Source: Aelia acuminata
Lineage: Eukaryota > Arthropoda > Insecta > Hemiptera > Pentatomidae
DNA length: 64,000 nucleotides
Assembly: GCA_911387785.2 (NCBI GenBank)
Contig: OU426980.1
Location: 54,140,595 to 54,204,594, forward strand
Direction: 5' to 3'
The notes beneath the pieces are model-generated. The model did no database searches, was not told the origin of the DNA, and worked only from the letters and a program-made list of their open reading frames with translations. Shown piece by piece: positions 23,057-35,569 of this stretch. Made by a program: the position numbers and the translations under genes. The number at the start of each line of letters is the position of its first letter. Within the stretch, counting starts at the first letter, position 1.

Positions 23057-23458
23057 AAACTTCGAGGCTCATGGTGGATTCCTTAGAGGAGGTAGCTTTT
23101 GACGTAGTGTAAGTAGCTCTGGAAAGGCAGTGATTATGTACGTGATCCTCTGCCTTTCGGTGGATGACTTCATCCAAAAAAAGAAAAGTAGTATATCAGA
23201 GTAACCTCGCTGATGTGAAAGATGGCAGCTTTGTTTCAGTCTGGAAAATTCTGGTCAATGGCTGGTTATCTCTAGTTTGAGTGAAATGGTGGCCAACGAG
23301 ATACATATACAGCCTTGAAACACTGAAAATTATTGCAAGTGCCTCCCAGGAGTAATTTCTTTCTGTGTTTTTCAAAGATCTTGATATGAAGGTCATAGAC
23401 TTTGTCTAAGCCATTAATGTCTAAGCTGAGACTTTGGCAATCCCTGTGGGACCGGCAT
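23057..23458. repeat. Second copy of the 402-bp direct duplication
   Basis: Copy of 22398-22799. This one is contiguous on its right with the rest of the Gypsy RT, so it continues the original element. Confidence 0.92.
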
Positions 23459-24064
23459 CACAAGCTAAACTCACTGAAAGTGATGGGTCATTTGGTATTG
23501 GTATTGGAACCCGATCACTAATGATTTCTGTTTTGAGCTGCTGGAATGCCTTTTGACATTTTTGGGTCCAGACCCATTGGTTTCCTTTGTGGAGCAATTG
23601 ATACAGAGGTAGGTTACAGAAGATAGGTTAGGTATAAATCTCGCATAGTAGGTAACTGTGCCTAAGAAATGGTATAACTCGTTAGGATTTTTAGGTGCCT
23701 CCATTTCTTCACCTACCTCGGGGAATTTTGAAATTTCAATATATTTGACACTTGAGTTTTGAAAAACGAACATTTCGATTTTCTCAGGCTTAGGTTGTTC
23801 ATTTTTAACCTTTCAAGGCAAGCTATCAATCTCTGCATGCACTCTTCTAACATACAGCCGTGGACGATTATGTCGTCATAATGCTCGGTTAGCCATAATC
23901 TGATCGAGGAATCTGTTGAATTCACTTGGCGTGGTCTTGTTCCCTAACGATAGGCGATTCATGATGTAAGTAACCTGATGTATTGAGATAGTTTGCTTTT
24001 GCTTCAGACCTGAATAAGAAAATATGGTTTAAAGAGACCCACCCAGATGACAGAAAATTTTTGG

Positions 24065-24480
24065 ATTCTAAAGATTATTGAGAATGTCATCAATCTTATG
24101 TAAGAAAATGAGCCAATTTGAGTTCTTTATCGACGCCATCCTTGTATTCAACACAAAACGAAGTGATTTGTCAATCTTTCGATATTTACCTAACCTAAAT
24201 ATCGAATGAAAATAAAAATTTTTGTCAATAAATCGACTTACACAACCATATGTTGGACATTTAGAGAACTTATAAACAATACTCAATTGTAATATAATAA
24301 AGATTTAATTATCAATAAAAGAAATTATGAGGTCAATAATCGTGATGAAAACTATCCTACTTTTAAGATGGACAAAACTACACATAAGGATCCTAATTTT
24401 ATTAAGATCAGTTGAGAAGTTTCGGTTTTTATCCAGGACAAACATCGTGACGTGATATTATTTTTTATTAATATTTCAAA
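24065..24480 (-). mobile_element. Helitron-like repeat, 5' part (minus)
   Basis: Minus-strand match to about 36290-36700 of the plus-strand copy, sharing GATTATTGACC, TACAATTGAGT, GTGTAAGT(T/C)GATTTATTGACA and TTTCGATATTTAGG-type runs. Together with 21240-22010 it forms one element opened by the Gypsy insertion. Confidence 0.45.
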
Positions 24481-24841
24481 ACTTAATATAACTATACTTA
24501 TATTATTGTCATTTACATTATTTTTGTTTATCATCTTTCTTAGCCCTCGCAAACATCTACAACTAAAACTGAAATGTCGACACACATAAAGGGTATATTT
24601 TAATTACATGTGTTTTACTTTTGACTGCAATCCTAACTATCATCGTGTCAATCATGAACAATCAACTATATCTCCATTATAATCATTAAATTTAATCAAC
24701 ATTAAATTTACATTCACCCTAAAACTGGGATAAAAGCCTCAAAATGTTAAATAATCCTCAAATGGTAAGATTTGTCACTAATACTAAAGATTGACAAAAA
24801 CTTATATTTTCAAAGATTGGCGACAAAAAAAAATTACAAAC

Positions 24842-25031
24842 CTCCTTGACTTCCGCTTCAATTTTCTCATAGGATAATTCTACTTCATCATTTTCTGGAG
24901 GAGAATTATGGTTTTCAAAAGAACTATTACATAAATCAGAAATGCAAATATCCTGATAGCTAGGGTTTTTCATGGCTAAATCTTCAACTTTACCCCAGAG
25001 GTCTTCACGATCCTTCTGTTTATCTTTTTCT
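24842..25031 (-). CDS. PPP2R5: B56 coding exon g
   Basis: 190 bp, ends in phase 0. Begins KEKDKQKDREDLWGKVEDLA (charged helix corresponding to vertebrate KMKEREEAWVKIENLA), then MKNPSYQD and an acidic, Ser/Asn-rich linker to EAEVKE. The linker is specific to this lineage as far as can be judged. Acceptor ATAAACAG, donor GAG|GTTTGT. Confidence 0.93.
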
Positions 25032-28000
25032 CTGTTTATAAAACACAGAAAAAATTACTTATTAATAAAAACAAACAATTAACTTATTTTACTAACCTAT
25101 AAGGACCAAATAGTGCAAGTTATATCATGGAAATTATAAACATAAAAACTAGTAGCCTGATATTTTTCCTATACATTTGATCAATGAGAAATATATCTAA
25201 ATATTTTAGTCAGAACAAAAAGTAAGGAACTACTAAACAATTTTAGAAAGACAGAAATAATGCTAATGAATGAAAGAACATACAACTGACATCAAAATAA
25301 CCTTAAAAAGAAACATTTAATTTCAACAGTATAATTGTTTTTAAAAGTGTGTAATTTGGATACAGGAATAAATAAATACAAAAAAAGAAAAGAAAAAAGG
25401 GATAAATAACTGCAACAGAGATGCTTTAATGTATTAGTTCATGAAAGTGAAGAATACAATAGAATATCTTCTCAGTAAAGACATAAGATGAATTATAAAA
25501 TGGAAAGATATGCATGATCAGTAAAGAAACAGTTCTAGATCCTCAAACACAAAAGGTGCATATAATTAAAAGTGGGATATATATTTGTGAAAGACAAACT
25601 AAACAAGAACTGGGTATATACTATTTATATGGAAAACACTTTACTGGATGGTTATGATTTTAAACTCCCAAGTGGGAATAATAATACTAAATGTCCATTT
25701 TAATCCCGATTAAAAAGTTTAAAATTTAATTTTGCCTTGATGAAGCTGAAACATTTTGTAAAACATGAAAACCTTTTTTGGAGAAAAAAAATGAGAATAT
25801 ATATAATGTTTTATTTTTTCATGTCAACAGTGAAAATTCCCTAATGAATTATACAAAAAACAAAAACAACAACAATTAGATAAATGAGTTGTTTTTTTTT
25901 TAAATAAACATAAAATAGTAAAACTGGAAATAAAAAAACTCATAATAAGGCCAATGTTACCTTATTAGATGGGATCTGAATGTTTTTTTCTATGGCCCAA
26001 CAAACAATTATTTTTAAAATTAGGAAAATTAATTAATTGTATGAACTCATAATTTTTTTTACTAATACAGAGAAATTCATATACGCTTTTCTGATGTAAA
26101 CATCAGGCATATTCAAAGAGACATAAAATTCAAGTATTGAAAACTATTTTCAGGCTTCATTTAGTCCAAGTTAAAAACTTTTTAATGAAATACATATCAA
26201 CTAGATTTTGGAGTTTGGTGTTGTTAAGTAAACGGTATAAGGGGATATTGATATGATTTAAGTTTCGGAGGTACATAATTAATCCTCCTATCTTAACACG
26301 TTCAGTATGGAGCGACCCACCATTTTTTTGTGAAAAATGTATTCATCAGCTACATATATTCAAGATCTAAATAGAACGAAAGGTAGACCAGGATATCATT
26401 CCTGACAGCTCTTCAAATGAAATACTCATATAGGCCATCAGTAGGTGCTAAAGTCTCAGTAACTTGGCACTTCTGGTCGGTGTTAGGCCACTAGCATATT
26501 TAAGATTCATCACGGTATAGTAAACTCAGTAAAAAACAATGAAAAGAGTGATCTGTATACTAGCAAATCCCTAGGGCACATAAGGAACACATGGGAAAGG
26601 ATGTACCCACCACAAGGTGCCATGGGTAAGGATGTAGGAGAGACAACATGATTTCGTGAGTCTCTCATCAGATCAACCAGTTTCCACCACTTTATCAATC
26701 ACCGCCTGGTATATGATTGACTGCATAGTAACTAGAAAAGGAAAAATACGAGAATAATGAATTTTTTTATTAGATTCATCCTTCGGGTCCCCAGTTTGTA
26801 TGCCGAGTTAGAATGGTTAATACTGTTTTCTGACAGTCATACTTCCTAGGTGTCAATCTTTACCAACACTTAGGAACAAAAAAAGCCTTCATACATCTTA
26901 TCTTATTACATGGCTAACTGTAGGAAACATTTAAAGATAAACTAAGTTTGTGTATCTAAGCTTTTACACAGGCATAAGTTAACAGGCGATGTAGGTTCAG
27001 GAATAGCTGATGGTTAGTTTTTTATTCTTATCATACAAGGACAAAGAAATTCTAGCTACTCATTGTAGGTATCTACAACTTTTTTTTTTCTTTATTTTTT
27101 TTTTTGCCTCAAAACCTCAATATCTCGTTGATATTAGATGAACTACACAAAGTTAGGTATATCGTTGGAAAGTTGATAAAATAAAGAAACTTATAAGAAA
27201 CTCCCAAGGCCCTTGTAAATCTATTGTGTGAGATTATAACTAGTATTTCTCTGATGATTATTCATTTTTACTTGTTTAATTTGCTGCTTTCACGACCAGT
27301 TGAAGCAATCATACCCACAAATAATTGCCAACTTATTGAATATTCAGAGTAGATTCTAATTTTCATTAATTACTTAAACAAGTATGATTATCACAACAAT
27401 TTCATTGTTAACATTATCTTTCTATCTTCTTGTTTTACTCTTTTCCTTTTTAATTTTTTTTTTTTTTCTAAGCCCTAAAGAAGGCTAGGACTGAAACATC
27501 AGTAAACATAAAAATAAGTTCCCTGATTGGTGAGTCTTATATATTACTCCTGAGATACTGCATGAATATTTTTTAAATGTATAATAAAAGAGAAAAATAT
27601 AAAGTTTTAAGCTAAAGAGGGTGATAACCAAAATTCTCCTATTCACGTTGAAAACATTTGAGTTAAATATAATTTCATTAAAGACACAATTTTGTCTTAT
27701 TAGGTTGATTACAATTATCCCTATGGGAATGTATTCTAAAGTATTCCTTAATTTGAATAATTTATTTCTGAATTAATACTCATCTCGCCTTGAATTCTCG
27801 ATACATAAAAGAGAGGGGGAAATATGTATAAGTAGATAATTATAAGTATGAATGAATCAGCTAAGAGTGAACATATGGTAAGATAAAGTAGATTAAGTGA
27901 TAAGGTAGATTTTGGAATACTTTTTTCAGCTATTTGATTTCAAATCGGTATCTACTTCAATTTAAATTTTTAGCCCATTATCAGATCAATAAATCTCGGG

Positions 28001-28697
28001 GTTCTAATTATATTTTTATTTTTTGTAATCTAATTGTTTTGTTTTTTTGAAGATATAGTTGCTTGAGCATGAAAGTGTTCTAAACATTACATTAAAAGTT
28101 CGAAGTTTCCATTTATAATCAAACTTTTTAAAATTTAACAGAAATAATTTCATGAAAGCAAATATTTAATGAATGCAATAATCTTGAGGAAACTTTATTT
28201 ACAAGTAATTAGTGCCCAGAATTCAGTTCAGACAAACTTCTATTTTTGTTCCTGTAGCCTAGAATTGTTCTAGACACATTTTACAACAATTTAATAAGTT
28301 GGAACAATTTAATTGAAATAATTAAGACGTATTTTAAATACTTTAATTTTCCCAAATCTTTCGGATTTGGATTTTTCACTTACCTGCTGTGAATGTAGAC
28401 ATTTCACATCAATAATTTTTTGACAAAACATTTAAACGATGAATTCTTAATTTTTTGACTCCAAGGTATTAAAAGGTAATTTTAAAAGTTTTTAGTATTA
28501 AAATTTTTTACCACAATTTTTTAATCAGGTTCTTGAAACTCAAATTTCCCTCCATTTTTAATTTTCAAATTGCTGAGAGGGTAGGAGGAGAGAGTGAATT
28601 TCCACTGTACCAAAATTCCTCAAACAAGTTATTAAAAAGACTCAAATTTCAGTACAAACTTTTCAGCTTAAGTTTGTTCTTTTGACCAGAGGATATC
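25032..28697. other. Intron sequence without a recognised gene
   Basis: AT-rich. A short GC-richer patch at 26290-26720 begins TTAACACGTTCAGTATGGAGC, which resembles a piggyBac-like end next to TTAA, but no matching right end was found. A 62-codon minus frame there has no motif. The rest is homopolymer-rich intron DNA. Confidence 0.4.
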
Positions 28698-28936
28698 AGG
28701 TATAATAAGTTTTCATTTAATAAAAAATCAAGAAAACATGTATATGGTATAGAAATCAATACTATATGACAATTTTAAAATTGTTACTTTGAAAGTGGTG
28801 AAAATAAAAAAAAATTATGTTTATTTTAGCATGTTTGGGTGAATGCCAGTGTGCACATGTGTGCATGTAAGTTAAACTGTTAAATGTTAACAGTACAACC
28901 ATTAGTGGTGAACTAAAATTTAAATTACTAAATTGA
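28698..28936. repeat. 239-bp segment copied at 22812-23050
   Basis: Apparent source (or sister copy) of the insert at 22812-23050. Its flanks here (GATATC on the left, GACAGCTG on the right) show no direct or inverted repeat, so nothing marks it as a transposon. It includes the palindrome-like GTGCACATGTGTGCATG. Confidence 0.9.
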
Positions 28937-29118
28937 GACAGCTGAATGCAACTAAGAAGTGCAGATATTTCTCCACACCATGAGTAACATTTTTCAAATT
29001 ATTCAAGTCTCCTTGAATAAATGATCAATAAAAACATTTATTGCAAAAATGGGTGGTTAGAGAAAAAAAAAAGACAGCCTGACCAGAGCAGATTTCATCT
29101 AAATGGACCAATATTCAA

Positions 29119-29166
<48 letters not shown>

Positions 29167-29989
29167 ACACACACACAAATAAAAAGGTGTTTCATGCTTT
29201 TAGTTATTTTGAAATTTTTTTTCAATCCTTAATACACATATCTACCATGCATTCAAAAATCTAAGAAAAACACAAACTATCATAAACTTCACAAGAACAA
29301 ACTAGTTCTAATAGACAATTATCTGGTACACTATAACATATGGAAATAAAATATACATTGATAATGAAATAAATTGATAAACCAATGCATAAATACAATA
29401 AATAAAAATCAATTACAGAAATTTGAATTTATATCTTAATTGTCCCATGGAAAAGCGCGTATGAGGGGCACATACACTGTCCCATACCTTAGTTATTGAA
29501 TTGGGGGAAGACTATACAGTAGAACTTTGGAAATAGGCTTTCTGGACATGCCTATTAGGCACAGTTTAGTGAGGCCCTGCTCTCAACCGAGAAGGACCCC
29601 TTAGGGGTTAACTAAACCCTTTTGAAGTGGAAGTCAAAAGCAAAGAATAAATAAAGCTAATCAAGAACTTGGGATCACATCCAAGTTTATTAGTTTAGTA
29701 AAGAAGACAACAAATGATGTCAAAATTCAGACGGATCTTTCTAGTGAGGTATCTTCAAACAAAAGGCTTCGGCAAGGAGATGCATTGACCTGCCTATATT
29801 AAATTCAGCCCTTGAGAAACTTTTCAGGACGAAGGAGGAAGAAATTTTCATCTCTGAAAGAAAGATTATCTGGAGAATATTTAGTGTCGTCAAGCAGAAG
29901 AAAAAGGAATGTTGAACTTAATGAAGATTTGGAGAAACAAATATTATAACTCTCATCAAGCTTGGACGTAGCTCTACTGGACGTTAAAG
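28937..29989. other. Intron sequence with a dinucleotide tract
   Basis: Holds the TA/CA microsatellite at 29121-29178. A GC-richer segment at about 29540-29640 contains AACCCTTTTGAAGTG, a run also found at about 18636-18650. Otherwise nothing recognised. Confidence 0.4.
29121..29178. repeat. TA/CA microsatellite
   Basis: About 20 units of TA followed by about seven units of AC. Confidence 0.95.
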
Positions 29990-31700
29990 CTTCTGGCAAT
30001 TAGTATCTCGATCTGGAGCCATCTCTTGAGGGTGGCCCACGTATGATTTTGGCTTCTAGCCTCTTCCATGACAGAACTCCTCCATGTCTTCCTCGGCCTT
30101 CCGTCAGGACGCTGTCGCTGAGGGTTCCATTCAAAGGCCTCCCAGGCGATGCTGTCTATCCTCCTTAATGTGTGTCCAATCCATCTCCATTCCTGGTTCT
30201 AATTTCGGCTTCTACTTTGTTTTTCTTAGTAGTTCCTCATTGGAGATCTATCCTCATTGGCCACCAAATTCCCAAGATATACCTTAAGCACCTATTGCAG
30301 AAACTTTGCAAACGGGCTGAGATAGATCGTGTCACTCTCCACGTCTCTGAGCCATAGAGGACCACTTGACATTTGAATTGAAAATGCGGAGCTTTGTGTG
30401 CAAATTTATTTCCTTGGCACGCCATAGAGTGCAGAGCTGGGCGAAAGCACCTTTAGCTTTTTTTATACGGCTTTCCACATCGTTGTCAGCTCCTCCATCT
30501 ATCGCCACTACACTTCCAAGGTATTGGAAAGCCTCCACTTCTTCTAGTATTTGGCCTTGGATTGTTATCGGCTGCTTGTTTCTGGCATTTATTCTCATCC
30601 TTTTAGTTTTTGCGACATTAATTGCCAGTCCATATCCTTGTGCCGCCTTATCTAGGTCGTGCATCTTTCCTTGTATATCCGAAAATCTATGGGCCATTTC
30701 GCATATGTCGTCCGCGTACTCAAATCCTTCGTTTTTGAAGATCCCACTGGATTCCTCGCTGCCTTCCTGTTGCTGCTTCCCTCTTAACTTCATCCAGTAC
30801 CATTATAAACAATAAAGGTGACAGCAACCAGCCCTGTCTAACCCCCTTTGTGGTGTAGAAAAACTCAGAGAGATTCCCCTCATGCGCCACGCAGCACTGG
30901 ACCTCTCTATACATACCTTGGATGAGCTTTATGATTCTTTCCGGGATCTTCCACCTTTCCAGGGTTGTCCAAATTCTACCTCTGTCCACGCTGTCAAAAG
31001 CCTTCAGGAAGTCAACAAATACCAAATAGAGAGGGCTCTGATACTCTTTACTCTGCTCCAGAATTATCCTCATGGTGTTAATTAAATCCATGCAGGAGCG
31101 ATTCGGCCTAAAACCATGCTGCTCTCTTCTTAGATATTTTTCAACCTCAGGCTGAATTCTTCTTAGGATAATCCTGGACAGGATCTTAATAGGCATGGAG
31201 AGGAGCGTGATCCCCTTCCATTTGCTGCACTCTGTTAAATCTCCCTTTTTTGGCACTTTCACCATTATCCCTTTGACCCAGTCCTTCGGCAAAACTGCTT
31301 CCATCCATATCTTCCGAAATAGGGGGTAGGAGTCTCTCTGTCAATCCCTCAGGCCATACCTTTAATAGTTCCACCTCGATATTATCGATCCCTGGAGACT
31401 TATCGTTCTTTAGGGCATTTATGGCTTCTTTGATCTCCATTAGAGAGGGAGGCTCATCATCAATATGTACTGCTCTTCTTAACTCCCTTCTTCTTTCCTG
31501 AGCTGCTTCTGGAGTACCTTATAAGCACCACTCCTCGTCCTGCTGGTTTAATAGCTCGTCAAAGTATTGGCGCACCTATCAAGTTGAGCATTATCCTCAG
31601 TCAGAAGATCACCCATCTTACTCTTGACTGGTTTCTTTATTTTCCTCTTTTTACCAGCAAGTGTATTTGTTATCCGGTAGAGTTTTCTGGCAATAGCCTG
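29990..31700 (-). mobile_element. 5'-truncated LINE with RT and C-terminal domain
   Basis: Minus strand. Starts inside the region before RT (KKRKIKKPVKSKMGDLLTED near 31620-31690), then KNDKSPGIDNIEVELLK (31390), ITLLSMPIKILSRIILRR (31200), EQHGFRPNRSCMDLINT (31100), FVDFLKAFDSVDR (31010), KGVRQGWLLSPLLF (30840), and the YADD box (FEYADDICEMAHRF, 30710). The tail is a typical non-LTR C-terminus (YGSETWRVTRSISARLQSF, 30310). Several frameshifts and stops are present. The endonuclease is missing, the usual result of incomplete target-primed reverse transcription. No poly-A tail is obvious at the left end. The clade (RTE- or CR1-related) is not settled. Confidence 0.88.
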
Positions 31701-31739
31701 AATGAAATAATGAGGAGATACCAAATGTCTCCTGGATGG

Positions 31740-31915
31740 AAACCTTCACCAACTCAAAGGAATCGGAAGATCTAGACTCAGATGGGGGGATTGTGTGACC
31801 AAGGATACTAAGACCCTACTGAAAAGTAGAGACTGGAGAACAGCAGCACAAAATTGAACCACCTGGCTTATCAGGCTAGGGCCCACATTGGGCTATAGCA
31901 CCAGAGAAGAAGAAG
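31740..31915 (+). mobile_element. 3' tail of another LINE
   Basis: Plus strand, in broken frames: WGDCVTKDTKTLLKSRDW then a Leu/Ile-rich run and the terminal repeat GAAGAAGAAGAA. This resembles the last codons and simple-repeat tail of LINEs related to the neighbouring one, but in opposite orientation. Confidence 0.55.
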
Positions 31916-32807
31916 AATCAAGGTTTTTTTTTTAACTGAAAAGGAGGTGATAGGAGTTAGCTAATATTATGGTCACATAATCTGTTGAAATGGGCCATGC
32001 CCCAGAAGCCACTGTTCCAAAGTTTTACTGGCTATGCTTCCTCAGGGAGTACGGCCTTTAGGCTTGCCATTTTCTTCGCCTCCTGTTCAGTTTAAGCTAT
32101 TATGCAGTATGGTCATTCCAGTTTCCTTATTTTTGTCAATTTTATGGCACTTTTAACCAACTACATTAAAAATTTAGAATTTATTTTCCATTCATTTATA
32201 TCTTATAATTATTTATAGGAACTCTTTTAGAATATTTTATGTTACTTTTGTTTTAAAAAATATATTTATTTTCATGAGTTTTTCCATTGAGGAAAGTTTT
32301 ACTCAATTTTTTTTATTTTCGTGGGTTTCTTCCAACTTCACTCCTTCTCACAAAGTAAAGAGACAAATAATTATTAAATGTTTAAAACGATTGCATTCTT
32401 TATTAGAAGATAAGTAACACACACAGCATAAAAATAATGCAAATGGTGAGTTAATTTATTCAGTTGAGGAATGGATAGGACAGCATATGTGTCCAAGAGA
32501 TGTATTTTATATTTTGTTTGAATTAAGTTGATGTTTCAAGTTATTAAACATAAAATTATTTTCAAAATCAATTCAAGCAAGAAAAAAAAAATGTTTTTGT
32601 TTTTTGGGTGATGTTCAAGTTCAATATGAATTCCCACAGTCAAAGTCTTAATTAATAACTCAGTTGAATCGCTCATTAATTTACTTTTAAGAACCTTTTT
32701 TTTTTTTAAACAACTAAAATGAATAACAGTTTAATAGTAACTGCAGTGGAATAACTTTAAATAAATTAAGAAATATAAATATAAACTCATGCAGAAAAAA
32801 ATCTTAC
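31916..32807. other. Intron sequence, nothing recognised
   Basis: AT-rich DNA between the LINE tail and B56 exon f. A GC-richer patch at 31970-32100 contains no frame or structure I can name. Confidence 0.4.
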
Positions 32808-32909
32808 TTCTGGCGTTCTTGTTTATACTGCCTAGTACATTCATCAACTAATTTGTGATTCATTTCCATGAATAATTTTAGGGCATTGTATATTAGGCCG
32901 TGAATAGTT
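32808..32909 (-). CDS. PPP2R5: B56 coding exon f (class-diagnostic)
   Basis: 102 bp: completes Lys, then TIHGLIYNALKLFMEMN, then HKLVDECTRQYKQERQ, and two bases of a split codon. The TIHGLIYNALKLFMEMN run assigns the gene to the gamma/delta class. Acceptor AATTTCAG, donor AA|GTAAGA. Confidence 0.97.
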
Positions 32910-33080
32910 CTGAAATTAGAGAAAAAAATATGAGACAGAGGATAACTAAATGACAAAAATCAATAGTTGATAGTTGTGGGGTTTATATAGGTATCTAACT
33001 TCTGGAATCTCAAACAGAAAAAAAAAAACCTTTTAAAAACAGTTAACCTTTTGGTCCTCCTAAAGCAATACATTACTATT

Positions 33081-33126
<46 letters not shown>

Positions 33127-34489
33127 CATATAGGTATTTGAATTATAATTAAATAAAATTAAATAAAAATATGAGTTTCATATTCAAAATCTTTTCGGCG
33201 TCATATTATTATTAATTCATTAAATAAATTTGTGGCTTATGCTAACAGTTGTATTTATTTGACCTTCTCTATTATCACCAACATTTTGGGTACATTGATG
33301 ACAATATACAGTAATACTTTAATTGAAATTACATGCCAAGCATCTTCACTTCAAAGCTTCATTACGGGTAAACAATGAACTAAAATTTATTTAACAAAGT
33401 AAAAATGAGTTTCTTCAGTTGTTTTATTTTATTATCAGATTTTCCCCTGATGATAGGAAAAGAAATCTGGCAAGGTATTGATATAAAGAGAGAGCTTTAA
33501 CTCCATCTCATAAATTGATAACCAGTCATGCCCCAAATTCATTAAGGTTAGTTTATAGGTTTAGGTAACATAATAAAAGATTATAGCTCCTGAATATTCC
33601 TCTGAAATAACCTATTAGGTACTGAATGATTATTAAGAGAGCGATGCAAATTCTGCCAAGTGATTTTTAATCTGAATGCCTCGTCTCTCAAAAACAATCA
33701 AGAATTTCTTAAATTTTTAATAAATATGAAATAATTCTTTTTATGACTTACATCACTCGAGATTTTCCTAGAGATATACAACAGAAATTTAAATAATACA
33801 AGCAAGTGTCAATATGGTCTTAGTACCATTATGGCTGCCAGTCAAAATTGGCTTCTTATTTCCATTGTAACTTTTTTTTTTGGCTACCAGTTTCTTCTTC
33901 AATATTTTCAGTGTATTATTATTTCGATTAACTAATTGATTTCCCCTGAAAATATTGAAGTTTGAAATTGATTTTTTTACAACTGATGAAGTGACAACAG
34001 TTGCTTCAGTCAGCTTACTGCTGCAACCAGAGCTATGCCTCTTTTATGTCTACTAATCACATTTTTTCACTGGTGGAAAATATTTTGTTTTTGGTGGGCC
34101 AATAATAATCATATAAATATTAGACACCATGGCTTAATTTGAATATCAAAACACTTGTATCATGTTCTATATAGATAAGTAGGGGTTATGATAACTATGA
34201 AAAACAAAATTGAAGAGGAAATTCAAGGCTAGATTCAAAATGGGAAATGCTTGCTACTTTCAAGTTGCAAATAAGGATTTAGGAACTACTATATTGTGCG
34301 GGTTTTTCCCTCATTTTTTCAGATATTTATATTTAAAAACTTTTAGATAATACAAAACTAATATTTTTTCTCAACAATTAAATGAGGTTTTAAACCTTTT
34401 TTAAGTGTCCTTAAAAAGGTTTGTTTAAGGACCTGCAGTGGGGAGGGGGGAATCCAGCACTTCAAGTTAATTTTTTGTAGAGTCCTTTA
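32910..34489. other. Intron sequence with a TA tract
   Basis: AT-rich intron DNA. It contains about 17 TA units at 33087-33121. The segment 33420-33480 and 33880-33990 repeat the words ATTTTCCCCTGA / TTTCCCCTGAAAATATTGAAG but no element boundary could be drawn. Confidence 0.4.
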
Positions 34490-35020
34490 TTGTATGTTCA
34501 GGAATTTTCAATTCTAGCATTGTTCAATAGCACCTTAATTGAACAGCCTTGGGCATCATTTATAACAGCTGTTGATACCAGCAGGCCCAACCTGTCGGTA
34601 CCTTTCAATATCAACATGGCTATCAGACCATTGCTGGAAAACACTATGGCCCTCTCTGTCACTTCATCTAATCTGTATAGATCTTTCAGCTCAGACGCTA
34701 GAGCTTGATACTAGCAATTTTTTTCTGCACAGACTGAGCCAGTTTTTCCATCATTCTTTTCAACAATATCTATGATTTAATACTGTCGGTATATCACCAT
34801 CCATCAGAAAATATCAGGTCTATCTGTTGTGGACCATGGTCATAAATTACTCGTTCCAATACATTTGTATGTTTCCCCTCGGACAAGGTTTCTAGGGCTG
34901 TACATAGAGTAAGGTGTCAAAGCTCTCTATATTTTGTTTTCAAATCAATAGCCTGATGGTAGATTTTCACAACGGCATCATTCCTTTTGAGGTACTCTAT
35001 TCCTGTAAGCACTACGCACC
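34490..35020 (-). pseudogene. Possible LINE C-terminal remnant
   Basis: Minus strand near 34920-35010 reads VVLTGIEYLKRNDAVVKIYH, which resembles the C-terminal region of some LINE polyproteins (a Tyr/Arg-rich run before IHHEL or IHQEL). Further downstream frames are full of stops. The chimeric LTR element at 35026 inserted just inside this remnant. Confidence 0.3.
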
Positions 35021-35025
35021 CTCCT

Positions 35026-35207
35026 TGTGATATATGTGGCATTTGCAAATTTTTACATATTTTACATATTGTTATTATTATTATTATCATGTGATATATA
35101 TGAGACTGATGTATCATATTCATTGTTTAATATAAAATAAAACAGTTCATTAAAATAAAGTGCCGAGCTTTTAGTGTTCGATTGCTAGCCCATATAGAAA
35201 TATTACA
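35026..35207 (+). repeat. 5' LTR of the chimeric element
   Basis: 182 bp, begins TGTGATATATGTGGC and ends ATATTACA (TG...CA). Nearly the same sequence recurs at 35929-36095. Confidence 0.88.
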
Positions 35208-35222
35208 TTGGCGCAGTCGGTT
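35208..35222 (+). other. Primer-binding site of the chimeric element
   Basis: TTGGCGCAGTCGGTT directly after the LTR. TGGCGCAGTCGG is a common Ty3/Gypsy leader motif. Confidence 0.75.
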
Positions 35223-35276
35223 TAAAAAAACAAAACAAACAAGATAAAGTATCAGAAGAAAATGACAGAGTGAGCT

Positions 35277-35565
35277 GCTACATCCTGCCTCACATTATGT
35301 CAATATCTGAATGAGTCGTACCTTCCTGCCTCACATCTATGTCAATATCTGAGCGAATTGTACCTTCCTCCTTATTCTCCTCTCCGATATCTTCATTGCC
35401 TTCATCCCTCTCTAGCTGTAGGCTGTCCTTATGTAAGTCAGGGTCTTCGCTTCCAAGTATAACCTTGGAGGCTCTATGACAGTTCTTAACACGATAATCG
35501 GGTATCATTTGGTCTACATGTTGTTTGACCGAAATTCCTGAGTCCAACAGCTCCAAACAAAACAT
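35277..35565 (-). pseudogene. Antisense pol C-terminal segment 1
   Basis: Minus strand: LLDSGISVKQHVDQMIP then an acidic tail containing DIDVRQEGTTHSDID, the repeat word that also fills segment 2. The QHVDQM run matches the end of Ty3/Gypsy integrase. Its direction is opposite to the flanking LTR and primer-binding site. Confidence 0.65.
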
Positions 35566-35569
35566 GTTT

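Larger units (their letters stand above)
22030..24050 (-). mobile_element. Decayed Ty3/Gypsy element with an internal duplication
   Basis: Minus-strand order, from 24050 leftwards: RT with a YDDIIVHG active site (about 23860-23890), the connection run FLGTVTYYARFIPNLS (about 23620-23680), RNase H (23196-23396 and again 22537-22737: RNYSWEALAIIFSVSRLYMY), and an integrase zinc finger near 22070-22230 (EVHRTHVGIVKMQ, then NCQECA). Frames are broken throughout. No LTR was found. The RNase H block is present twice, see the repeats at 22398 and 23057. It is a different family from the copy at 61-5198. Confidence 0.8.

Noticed and set aside
26296..26720. piggyBac-like end at TTAACACGTTCAGTATGG
   Set aside because: No matching inverted end with TTAA was found within a reasonable distance.
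30084..30815. Plus-strand frames of 67 and 149 codons across the 30-kb LINE
   Set aside because: Shadows of the minus-strand RT and C-terminal domain.
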